DNA of 6,411 bases. Origin: DATEJJ01 sp039649115. GTDB lineage: Bacteria; Actinomycetota; Actinomycetes; Mycobacteriales; Micromonosporaceae. The position numbers were made by a program, and so were the translations under genes. Under the pieces are notes generated by a model, which worked only from the letters and a program-made list of their open reading frames with translations, made no database searches and was not told the DNA's origin. The stretch lies in contig JBBWZQ010000307.1 of assembly GCA_039649115.1 (NCBI GenBank), forward strand, positions 1 through 6,411, read 5' to 3'. Below are positions 1 through 6,338 of this stretch, in pieces (the stretch's first letter is position 1; each line of letters opens with the position of its first letter).

Positions 1-1
1 C

Positions 2-3000
2 GCGGAGACGAACAAATCGATGACCGACACGCTCCGCACGATCGACCAGCAGGTGAGGGGCGTCGCACTCGAGGTCGGCACGGAGGGCGAGCTCGGCGGT
101 CAGGCGGAGGTGCCGAGTGACGCGGTCACGTGGCGCGACCTGACCGACTCGGTGAACGACATGGCGGCGAACCTGACCGAGCAGGTGCGCCAGATCGCGC
201 AGGTCACGACGGCGGTCGCCAACGGCGACCTGACGCAGCAGGTCACGGTGGACGCTCGCGGCGAGGTGCTCGAGCTCAAGCGCACGATCAACGCGATGGT
301 CGCGCGGCTCTCCTCGTTCGCGGCCGAGGTCACGCGCGTGGCGCGCGAGGTCGGCACCGAGGGCGAGCTGGGAGGCCAGGCACAGGTCGCGGACGTGTCC
401 GGGACCTGGGGCGACCTGACCGAGTCGGTGAACGTCATGGCGTCCAACCTCACCGACCAGGTGCGCCAGATCGCGCAGGTCACGACGGCGGTCGCCAACG
501 GCGACCTGACGCAGAAGGTCACCGTCGAGGCCAAGGGCGAGGTCGCCGCGCTCGCGGAGACGATCAACTCGATGACCGACACGCTGCGCACGTTCGCCGA
601 GCAGGTGACGGGCGTCGCGCGCGAGGTCGGCACGGAGGGCGTGCTCGGCGGTCAGGCGGAGGTGCCGAGCGCCGCGGGCACGTGGCGCGACCTGATCGAC
701 TCGATGAACGTCTTGGCCGCGAACCTGACGGACCAGGTGCGCCAGATCGCGCAGGTCACGCGCGCGGTGGCCGGCGGCGACCTCACCCAGAAGGTCACGG
801 TCGAGGCGAAGGGCGAGGTCGCCGGGCTGGCGGAGACGATCAACTCGATGACCGACACGCTGCGCCTGTTCGCCGAGCAGGTCACCGGCGTGGCGCGCGA
901 GGTGGGCACCGAGGGCGTGCTGGGCGGCCAGGCCGAGGTGCCGAACGTGGCCGGGACGTGGAAGGACCTGACGGACAACGTGAACTTCATGGCCTCCAAC
1001 CTGACGTCGCAGGTGCGCAACATCGCGCAGGTCACCACGGCGGTGGCGAAGGGCGACCTGTCGCAGAAGATCACGGTGGACGCGCGCGGTGAGATCCTGG
1101 AGCTGAAGAACACCGTCAACACCATGGTCGACCAGCTGTCCTCGTTCGCCGACGAGGTGAGCCGGGTGGGTCGCGATTTCGGCATCGAGGGTAAGCTGGG
1201 TGGGCAGTTGCATGTCACGGGGGTCTCCGGTACCTGGCGCGGGCTGACCGAAAACGTGAACCAGCTCGCCTCCACGCTCACCACCCAGCTGCGCGCGATC
1301 GCCCAGGTCTCCACGGCCGTGACGCGCGGCGACCTCACCCAGCGGATCGCGGTCGAGGCGCAGGGCGAGGTCGAGGAGCTGAAGGACAACATCAACCAGA
1401 TGATCGTCACGCTCCGCGAGACGACCAAGAAGAACGCCGAGCAGGGCTGGCTCGACTCCAACCTGGCCCGCATCGGCGGCCTGCTGCAGGGGCAGCGCGA
1501 CCTCGGCGAGGTCTGCCGGATGATCATGACCGAGGTGACCCCGCTGGTGGACGCGCAGTTGGGCGCGTTCTTCCTGGTGACCCTGCAGGACGGCGCGCTG
1601 CGGCTGCGGCTGGACGCGTCGTACGGGTACGTGGCCCCGAACACCGAGGTGGTCTTCGCGCTGGGCGAGGGGCTGGTGGGTCAGGCGGCCGTGTCCCGGC
1701 GCACGATCCGGGTCGGCGCACCGCCCGCCGGCCGGCTGACCATCCGCTCCGGGTTGGCCGAGACCGCGCCGACCGACCTGGTCGTGCTGCCCGTTCTGTT
1801 CGAGGGCGAGCTGCTCGGTGTCATCGAGTTCGCCTCGGTGCACGCCCTCGGTGAGCTGCACCTCGCGTTCCTGGAGCGGCTGGTCGCGACGATCGGGGTG
1901 GCGCTCAACACGATCCTCGCCAACCGGCGCACGGAGGAGCTGCTCACCCAGTCCCAGCGCCTGGCGCACGAGCTGCAGGAGCAGTCGGCCGAGCTGCAGC
2001 GCACCAACGCCGAGCTGGAGGAGAAGGCGACGCTGCTGTCCGAGCAGAACACCAACATCGAGACGCAGAACAGGGAGATCGAGCTGGCCCGGGCCGGGCT
2101 GGAGGAGAAGGCGCAGCAGCTGGCCGAGGCCTCGCAGTACAAGTCGGAGTTCCTCGCGAACATGAGCCACGAGCTGCGTACCCCGCTCAACTCGCTGCTG
2201 CTGCTGGCCCGGCTGCTGGCCGACAACACCGACCAGAACCTGTCCACGAAGCAGATCGAGTTCGCCCGCACCATCCACAGCGCCGGCTCGGATCTGCTCT
2301 CGTTGATCGACGACATCCTGGACCTGTCGAAGATCGAGGCGGGCCGGATGGACGTGGACCGGTCCGACGTGCGCCTCGGCGACGTCCGCGACTACGTCCT
2401 GCAGGCGTTCGCGCCGCAGGCGGAGGACAAGGGCCTCGTGTTCCAGGTCGAGGTGGGCGAGGACGTGCCGCCGTTCATCGTCACCGACCCGCAGAAGCTC
2501 CAGCAGATCCTGCGCAACCTGCTGTCCAATGCGATGAAGTTCACCGACTCGGGCTCGGTCACGCTGCGCATGTCGACGGTACCGGCGGAGCAGAGCCCGC
2601 TCGGTGGCGCCCGCGACGCGATCGCGTTCACGGTCGACGACACCGGCATCGGCATCTCCGACGACAAGCTGGCGGTCATCTTCGAGGAGTTCAAGCAGGC
2701 CGACGGCACGACCAGCCGCAAGTACGGCGGCACCGGTCTGGGGCTGTCGATCAGCCAGAAGCTGGCGCGGCTGCTGGCCGGCTCGATCACCGTGTCCTCG
2801 CAGCCCGCCGTCGGCTCCAGCTTCACGCTGTACCTGCCGGACGTGCTGCTGCCGGACGTGCAGCCGCTGCCCGGGTTCGGCATGGCGACGCTGTCCGGCG
2901 TGCCGTCGGCGACGACGATCCTGCGCCCGCTGGCCTCGCAGCAGCGCCGCGCGACGCCGGCCGCGCACCAGCTCGACGGGGCCACGGTGCTGATCATCGA

Positions 3001-3364
3001 CGACGACGTGCGGAACGTCTTCGCGCTGACCAGCGCGCTGGAGCTGCACGGCATGTCGGTGCTCTACGCGGACAACGGGGCCGACGGGATCCGGCTGCTC
3101 ACCGAGCACCCCGACGTGCACATCGTGCTCATGGACGCGATGATGCCCGACCAGGACGGGTACGAGACGACCCGGGCGATCCGGCGCAACCGCAACTTCG
3201 CCGAGCTGCCGGTCGTGTTCCTCACGGCGAAGGCGATGCCGGGCGACCGGGAGTCGGCGCTGACGGCCGGTGCCACCGACTACATCACCAAGCCGGTGGA
3301 TCTGGACGAGTTGCTCGAGCTGATGGCCTCGTGGGTGTCCGGGGCCCGCGAGGGTGGCAATTGA
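2..3364 (+). CDS. Poly-HAMP hybrid sensor histidine kinase (HAMP repeats-GAF-HisKA-HATPase_c-REC), 5' partial
   Basis: The frame is open to the window edge; six codons before the ATG at position 20 continue the repeat pattern, so the true start lies upstream. Residues here are counted from that ATG. Residues 1 to about 467 are HAMP-type repeats of exactly 92 residues, with EVGTEG-like motifs at 18, 110, 202, 294 and 386 and GDLTQ-type connectors at about 69, 161, 253, 345 and 437. A GAF domain (about 492-635) and a coiled coil (about 636-706) follow. HisKA has the H-box SHELRTPLN with H717. HATPase_c has the N-box (N837), DTGIG (D874) and GGTGLGL (903-909). A linker leads to a receiver (about 988-1104) with acidic D994-D996, phospho-acceptor D1039, T1069 and K1091. 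All catalytic residues are intact. No membrane segment is visible, so the protein looks cytosolic unless the missing N-terminus carries one. It should autophosphorylate H717 and pass phosphate to D1039 and/or the downstream regulator. The signal is unknown. Confidence 0.95.
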   Translation, partial: AETNKSMTDTLRTIDQQVRGVALEVGTEGELGGQAEVPSDAVTWRDLTDSVNDMAANLTEQVRQIAQVTTAVANGDLTQQVTVDARGEVLELKRTINAMVARLSSFAAEVTRVAREVGTEGELGGQAQVADVSGTWGDLTESVNVMASNLTDQVRQIAQVTTAVANGDLTQKVTVEAKGEVAALAETINSMTDTLRTFAEQVTGVAREVGTEGVLGGQAEVPSAAGTWRDLIDSMNVLAANLTDQVRQIAQVTRAVAGGDLTQKVTVEAKGEVAGLAETINSMTDTLRLFAEQVTGVAREVGTEGVLGGQAEVPNVAGTWKDLTDNVNFMASNLTSQVRNIAQVTTAVAKGDLSQKITVDARGEILELKNTVNTMVDQLSSFADEVSRVGRDFGIEGKLGGQLHVTGVSGTWRGLTENVNQLASTLTTQLRAIAQVSTAVTRGDLTQRIAVEAQGEVEELKDNINQMIVTLRETTKKNAEQGWLDSNLARIGGLLQGQRDLGEVCRMIMTEVTPLVDAQLGAFFLVTLQDGALRLRLDASYGYVAPNTEVVFALGEGLVGQAAVSRRTIRVGAPPAGRLTIRSGLAETAPTDLVVLPVLFEGELLGVIEFASVHALGELHLAFLERLVATIGVALNTILANRRTEELLTQSQRLAHELQEQSAELQRTNAELEEKATLLSEQNTNIETQNREIELARAGLEEKAQQLAEASQYKSEFLANMSHELRTPLNSLLLLARLLADNTDQNLSTKQIEFARTIHSAGSDLLSLIDDILDLSKIEAGRMDVDRSDVRLGDVRDYVLQAFAPQAEDKGLVFQVEVGEDVPPFIVTDPQKLQQILRNLLSNAMKFTDSGSVTLRMSTVPAEQSPLGGARDAIAFTVDDTGIGISDDKLAVIFEEFKQADGTTSRKYGGTGLGLSISQKLARLLAGSITVSSQPAVGSSFTLYLPDVLLPDVQPLPGFGMATLSGVPSATTILRPLASQQRRATPAAHQLDGATVLIIDDDVRNVFALTSALELHGMSVLYADNGADGIRLLTEHPDVHIVLMDAMMPDQDGYETTRAIRRNRNFAELPVVFLTAKAMPGDRESALTAGATDYITKPVDLDELLELMASWVSGAREGGN
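71..1450 (+). repeat. Five tandem 276-bp (92-codon) poly-HAMP repeats inside the kinase gene
   Basis: The units begin at about 71, 347, 623, 899 and 1175, set by the EVGTEG-like motif, with no indel between units. A sixth, cut-off unit precedes position 71. Each unit reads roughly EVGTEG..LGGQ, a GTW.DLT stretch, an N..A.NLT helix, QVR.IAQVTTAV, GDLTQ and a second helix ending near ..TIN.M. At about 92 residues this is best read as two consecutive HAMP modules of about 46 residues each, the known poly-HAMP arrangement. Units 1-4 are very alike. Unit 5 diverges (FGIEGKLGGQLHV) and leads into the helix before the GAF domain. Long, alike, in-phase units can recombine, so copy number may vary between strains or be collapsed in assemblies. 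Confidence 0.93.
182..514 (+). repeat. Perfect 57-bp direct repeat (182-238 and 458-514)
   Basis: Positions 182-238 and 458-514 are identical base for base, offset by exactly one 276-bp unit. They encode QVRQIAQVTTAVANGDLTQ. Synonymous sites are also identical, which protein-level selection does not require, so recent duplication or gene conversion between neighbouring units is likely. The third unit (from 734) shares only about the first 30 bases before diverging. Confidence 0.9.
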
Positions 3365-3373
3365 TGATCAGGC

Positions 3374-3381
3374 AGAGGGAG
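3374..3381 (+). promoter_or_regulatory. Ribosome binding site that decides the response regulator start
   Basis: The purine-rich AGAGGGAG ends 11 bases before the ATG at 3393. It lies only 2 bases before an in-frame GTG at 3384 and is downstream of another in-frame GTG at 3354. This spacing favours the ATG at 3393. Confidence 0.6.
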
Positions 3382-3392
3382 CGGTGACGGGG

Positions 3393-3929
3393 ATGAGCGA
3401 CCCGACAGCCAAGGCGCTGCTCGTGGACGACCGGCGGGACAACCTGATCGCCCTGGAGGCGATCCTGCAGGGCCTGCCGGTCGAACCGGTCGCGGTGGAC
3501 AGCGGCGAGGCCGCGCTCAAGCAGTTGCTCATCGACGACTTCGCGGTGATCCTGCTGGATGCGCAGATGCCCGACATGGACGGGTTCGAGACGGCCAGCC
3601 ACATCAAACAGCGGGAGCGTACCCGGCACATACCCATCATCTTCCTGACGGCCGCCGACCGGGACGCCCACCTCGCGGTCCGCGGCTACGCGGCGGGTGC
3701 CGTCGACTACCTGACCAAACCCTTTGATCCATGGGTACTGCGGGCCAAGGTCTCGGTCTTCGTGGACCTCTGGACGAAGAACCGCCAGCTGGAGACGTAC
3801 GGCGAGACGGCGCGCCGGTACCAGGCGCTGTGCACGGCGGTCGACGAGGCGCTGCCGGTGCTGCTCGGCGACGGGCCGGACCGTTCCGACAAGGCCGCCG
3901 ACATCCTGCACCGGGCCCGGAACTGTTGA
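3393..3929 (+). CDS. Receiver-only response regulator
   Basis: The 178-residue protein is a CheY-type receiver with a C-terminal helical tail and no DNA-binding or enzymatic domain. Visible landmarks are the acidic pair D12-D13 (LLVDD), phospho-acceptor D56 in LLDAQMPDMDG, T86 in FLTAA, and K109 in the YLTKPFDP motif. A charged helix (about 114-150, VLRAKVSVFVDLWTKNRQL) extends beyond alpha-5. The last 25 residues match nothing I recognise. The ATG at 3393 was chosen because of its ribosome binding site and because the receiver begins right after it. The gene starts 28 bases after the hybrid kinase stop, so it is probably co-transcribed and likely takes phosphate from that kinase. With no output domain, it must act through protein contact, as a phosphate sink, or as a relay step. 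The partner is not identified in the window. Confidence 0.93.
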   Translation: MSDPTAKALLVDDRRDNLIALEAILQGLPVEPVAVDSGEAALKQLLIDDFAVILLDAQMPDMDGFETASHIKQRERTRHIPIIFLTAADRDAHLAVRGYAAGAVDYLTKPFDPWVLRAKVSVFVDLWTKNRQLETYGETARRYQALCTAVDEALPVLLGDGPDRSDKAADILHRARNC

Positions 3930-3936
3930 ATGGGCG

Positions 3937-3963
3937 CTCGCTCCGCTCGGGCGGGCTGGCGAG
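3937..3963 (+). terminator. Possible hairpin terminator between convergent genes
   Basis: CTCGC (3937-3941) can pair with GCGAG (3959-3963). Inside it, CCGC (3943-3946) pairs with GCGG (3951-3954) around a TCGG loop, leaving a 1-base bulge on one side and a 4-base bulge on the other. It fills the 35-bp gap between the response regulator and the oppositely oriented STAS gene, so it could serve both strands. There is no T-tract, which is common in actinomycetes but weakens the call. Confidence 0.4.
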
Positions 3964-3964
3964 G

Positions 3965-4282
3965 TCAGCGGATCATCAAGGCCGCGTGCAGGCCGGTGAT
4001 GTCGAGCACGCGGATCAGGAAGTCGCCGACGTTGGTCAGCACCAGGCAGCTCTGCGCGAAGCCGGCCCGGCGGGACAGCACGACCAGCGTGCCCAGGCCC
4101 TGTGAGTCGCAGAACGTGACCCCGCTCATGTCCAGCACCACCCGCGGGGGCGGATCGGCGAGCAGGTCACTGACCGTAGCCGAGAGCGCCGCCACACTGG
4201 AGAGGTCGATCTCTCCAGCCAGGCTCACCACAGCCTCCGAGGGAGACTGGCTCACCGAGATGGACAACTCCGGACGCTCCAC
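3965..4282 (-). CDS. STAS-domain anti-anti-sigma factor (SpoIIAA/RsbV type)
   Basis: The 105-residue protein is a single STAS domain of normal family length. The signature DMSGVTFCDSQGLGTLV is at residues 51-67. S60, in the DSxGL motif, aligns with the serine that anti-sigma kinases phosphorylate in SpoIIAA and RsbV. In that family the unphosphorylated form binds an anti-sigma factor and frees a sigma factor, while phosphorylation switches it off. The start is a GTG at 4280-4282, the only start codon between the upstream in-frame stop and the first beta strand (LSISV, residues 6-10). No good Shine-Dalgarno precedes it. The gene converges on the response regulator and diverges from hemL. No anti-sigma kinase, phosphatase or sigma factor is in view, so the partners are unknown. 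Possible roles outside sigma control cannot be excluded. Confidence 0.93.
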   Translation of the reverse strand: MERPELSISVSQSPSEAVVSLAGEIDLSSVAALSATVSDLLADPPPRVVLDMSGVTFCDSQGLGTLVVLSRRAGFAQSCLVLTNVGDFLIRVLDITGLHAALMIR

Positions 4283-4288
4283 CCCTAC

Positions 4289-4294
4289 AGGGTA
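4289..4294 (-). promoter_or_regulatory. Possible -10 element for the STAS gene (leaderless start)
   Basis: On the minus strand TACCCT lies 6 bases before the GTG start. It matches TATAAT at only three positions, but these include the key A2 and T6. If used, transcription would begin at or next to the start codon, which would explain the missing ribosome binding site. No convincing -35 was found. Confidence 0.25.
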
Positions 4295-4302
4295 GCGGTA
4301 CG

Positions 4303-4317
4303 GGCCCGGTCCGGGCC
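4303..4317. promoter_or_regulatory. 15-bp palindrome in the STAS/hemL intergenic region, possible operator
   Basis: GGCCCGG-T-CCGGGCC is a perfect palindrome with 7-base arms around one central base. It sits 21 to 35 bases upstream of the STAS start codon, where it would overlap the promoter spacer and -35 region if the leaderless start is right. It could bind a dimeric repressor. A short GC-rich palindrome can also arise by chance in DNA of this composition. Confidence 0.3.
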
Positions 4318-4377
4318 TGCTCTGACTTGATCACGGCGGTCACGTACCGGGGTCCCTGCGGCGCATACGTAGGCTGC

Positions 4378-4386
4378 TGAGATACT
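4378..4386 (+). promoter_or_regulatory. Possible extended -10 element for hemL
   Basis: TGAGATACT resembles an extended -10 (TGn followed by a hexamer matching TATAAT at 4 of 6 positions). The hexamer ends 9 bases before the GTG at 4396, so the transcript would start within a few bases of the start codon, leaving almost no leader. No good -35 was seen 17-18 bases upstream, which is tolerated for extended -10 promoters. Confidence 0.35.
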
Positions 4387-4395
4387 GACCGGGCT

Positions 4396-5727
4396 GTGAC
4401 CGATACGAACCGGGCGGCAGCCGGCCGGTACCCCGCCGACGCTCCCGCCTCGCAAGCGCTGTTCGACCGCGCCCGGGCCGTCGTGCCCGGCGGGGTGAAC
4501 TCGCCTGTGCGCGCCTTCCGGGCGGTCGGCGGTACCCCCCGCTTCATGGTGCGCGGCTCCGGCTGCTGGCTGGAGGACGCGGACGGGCGCCGGTACGTGG
4601 ACCTGGTCTGCTCCTGGGGACCGCTGATCTTCGGGCACGCCCACCCGGCCGTGATCCAGGCCGTGCAGGAGGCGGCGGGCCGGGGTACCAGCTTCGGCAC
4701 GCCGACGCCGGGCGAGGTCGAGCTGGCCGAGGAGATCGTCGCGCGTACGACGGTGGACGAGGTACGGCTGGTCAACTCCGGTACCGAGGCCACGATGTCG
4801 GCGATCCGGCTGGCCCGCGGGTACACCGGCCGGTCCCGGATCGTGAAGTTCGCGGGCTGCTACCACGGGCACGTCGACGCGCTGCTGGCCGCGGCCGGCT
4901 CCGGGGTCGCCACGCTGGGCCTGCCGGACACGCCCGGCGTCACGGGAGCCACCACCGCCGAGACGATCGTGCTGCCCTACAACGACCCGGACGCGGCACA
5001 GGCGGTGTTCGCGCAGTACGGCGACCAGATCGCGGCGGTCATCACCGAGGCGGCGGCCGGGAACATGGGTGTCATCGCTCCCCGCCCCGGCTTCAACGCG
5101 CGGCTGCTGGAGCTGACCCAGACGTACGGCGCCCTGCTCATCCTCGACGAGGTGATGACCGGGTTCCGGGTGTCCCGAGCCGGCTGGTACGGGCTCGAAC
5201 CGGTAGCGGCGGACCTGTGGACGTTCGGCAAGGTGATGGGTGGCGGGCTGCCCGCCGCCGCCTTCGGTGGCCGGGCGAAGATCATGCAGCGGCTCGCCCC
5301 GGCCGGCCCCGTGTACCAGGCCGGCACGCTGTCCGGGAACCCGCTGGCCTGCGCCGCCGGGCTCGCCCAGCTGCGGCTCGCGACGCCCGAGGCGTACGCG
5401 ACCCTGGACCGGACCGCGCAGGCGGTCGCGAAGCTCGCCACCGACGCGCTGTCCGCGGCCGGCGTGCCGCACCGGCTGTCCACCGCCGGCAACTTGTTCT
5501 CGATCTTCTTCACCGACCGCGACGTGTACGACTACGAGGGCGCCAAGACGCAGGACCTGGCCGCGTTCCGGGCGTTCTTCCACGCGATGCTCTCCGCGGG
5601 CGTGTACCTGCCGCCCAGCGCTTACGAGGCGTGGTTCGTGTCGACCGCCATCGACGACGACGCCCTGGACCGGATCGCCACGGCGCTGACCGCCGCGGCC
5701 GCGGCCGCGGCGGGAGCGCAGGCGTGA
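4396..5727 (+). CDS. hemL: Glutamate-1-semialdehyde 2,1-aminomutase
   Basis: This PLP-dependent cytosolic enzyme converts glutamate-1-semialdehyde to 5-aminolevulinate, the last step of the C5 route to tetrapyrroles (heme, siroheme, cobalamin). The 443-residue protein carries the family signatures: PGGVNSPVRAF (31-41), VNSGTEATM (126-134), YHGH (156-159), DEVMTGFR (251-258, D251 contacting the PLP nitrogen), the PLP lysine K279 in FGKVMGGGLP, and GTLSGNPLA (310-318). The GTG at 4396 is the only start after an in-frame TGA at 4378, and it places the N-terminus at the usual distance from the first motif. There is no clear Shine-Dalgarno, which fits a leaderless transcript. The C-terminus ends in seven alanines (433-439). 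The gene diverges from the STAS gene and overlaps the next gene by 4 bases, so it heads an operon. No other heme synthesis gene is in view. Confidence 0.98.
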   Translation: MTDTNRAAAGRYPADAPASQALFDRARAVVPGGVNSPVRAFRAVGGTPRFMVRGSGCWLEDADGRRYVDLVCSWGPLIFGHAHPAVIQAVQEAAGRGTSFGTPTPGEVELAEEIVARTTVDEVRLVNSGTEATMSAIRLARGYTGRSRIVKFAGCYHGHVDALLAAAGSGVATLGLPDTPGVTGATTAETIVLPYNDPDAAQAVFAQYGDQIAAVITEAAAGNMGVIAPRPGFNARLLELTQTYGALLILDEVMTGFRVSRAGWYGLEPVAADLWTFGKVMGGGLPAAAFGGRAKIMQRLAPAGPVYQAGTLSGNPLACAAGLAQLRLATPEAYATLDRTAQAVAKLATDALSAAGVPHRLSTAGNLFSIFFTDRDVYDYEGAKTQDLAAFRAFFHAMLSAGVYLPPSAYEAWFVSTAIDDDALDRIATALTAAAAAAAGAQA

Positions 5728-6338
5728 AGACGGTCGTCCACATGTTGCGGCATGGCGAGGTGTTCAACCCCCAGCGGATCCTGTACGGCCGGCTGCCGGG
5801 GTACCACCTGTCCGAGTTGGGTGTGCAGATGGCCAAGGCGGCGGCCGAGTCGCTGGCCGGGCACGACGTGACCCACCTGGTGGCCAGCCCGCTGGAGCGC
5901 GCGCAGGAGACCGCGCAGCCGTTCGCGGAACAGTTCGCGCTGCCCCCGCGGACCGACGAGCGGCTCACCGAGAGCGGGAACCTCTTCGAGGGCAAGCGGG
6001 TCTCCGTCGGCGACGGCGCGCTGCGCGACCCGCGCAACTGGTGGGCCCTGCGCAACCCGCTGACGCCGTCCTGGGGCGAGCCGTACCAGGTGATCGCGAA
6101 GCGGATGGCCGGGGCCCTGGAGACCGCCCGGTTGGCGGCCGAGGGGCACGAGGCGGTCTGCGTGTCGCACCAGCTGTCGATCTGGACGCTGCGCCGGTAC
6201 GCGGAGCGCAAGTCGCTCTGGCACGACCCGCGCAAGCGCCAGTGCGCGCTGGCCAGCCTGACCAGCTTCCACTTCGAGGACCGGCGACTGGTCGGCATCG
6301 GGTACACCGAGCCGGCCGCACACCTGGTGACGCGATGA
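5724..6338 (+). CDS. Histidine phosphatase superfamily protein (phosphoglycerate mutase-like)
   Basis: The 204-residue protein has the core of the two-His phosphatase fold. The RHG motif is at residues 9-11, with H10 as the phospho-acceptor. R59 (SPLERAQET) is the second arginine and H149 (CVSHQLS) the second catalytic histidine. E83 or E89 in LTESGNLFEG is the likely proton donor. Length and motifs fit the broad-specificity phosphatase branch (GpmB-like) rather than glycolytic phosphoglycerate mutase, but the substrate cannot be told from sequence. The GTG start overlaps the hemL stop as GTGA, and the stop overlaps the next start as ATGA, so the gene is translationally coupled on both sides. 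In M. tuberculosis the same family follows hemL (Rv0525). A role tied to heme or cytochrome c supply is an inference from this context only. Confidence 0.93.
   Translation: MKTVVHMLRHGEVFNPQRILYGRLPGYHLSELGVQMAKAAAESLAGHDVTHLVASPLERAQETAQPFAEQFALPPRTDERLTESGNLFEGKRVSVGDGALRDPRNWWALRNPLTPSWGEPYQVIAKRMAGALETARLAAEGHEAVCVSHQLSIWTLRRYAERKSLWHDPRKRQCALASLTSFHFEDRRLVGIGYTEPAAHLVTR

Noticed and set aside
20..22. ATG at 20 as the true start of the hybrid kinase
   Set aside because: The six codons before it are in frame and match the repeat unit (AET..S before MTDTLR, as at about 553 and 829), so it is an internal methionine.
130..1092. 320-codon plus-strand open frame over the HAMP array
   Set aside because: It is an out-of-frame shadow of the repeats, rich in Arg, Gly and Ala, with no domain pattern. 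The kinase frame is intact throughout.
652..1644. 330-codon minus-strand open frame opposite the repeats
   Set aside because: Long antisense frames are expected in DNA with strong G/C third-position bias. The product is Ser/Thr-rich, follows the repeat period and has no family motifs.
3354..3392. Earlier GTG starts (3354, 3384) for the response regulator
   Set aside because: The GTG at 3354 overlaps the kinase end and adds 13 residues with no receiver homology. The GTG at 3384 is too close to the AGAGGGAG site. The ATG at 3393 has suitable spacing.
3930..4295. Plus-strand open frame across the STAS gene
   Set aside because: It is antisense to a clear STAS domain and has no recognisable motif.
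4285..5583. 432-codon minus-strand open frame opposite hemL
   Set aside because: The composition is Arg/Gly/Ala-rich with no motifs, and it lies fully antisense to an unmistakable hemL.
5692..5712. GCC/GCG tract at the end of hemL as a variable repeat or regulatory element
   Set aside because: It encodes a seven-alanine C-terminal tail. Short alanine runs are common in high-GC genes and the tract is too short to call a functional repeat.
5217..5723. Upstream extension of the histidine phosphatase frame into hemL
   Set aside because: The extension is an Arg-rich out-of-frame reading of hemL. The phosphatase fold begins at the GTG at 5724, with RHG at residues 9-11.
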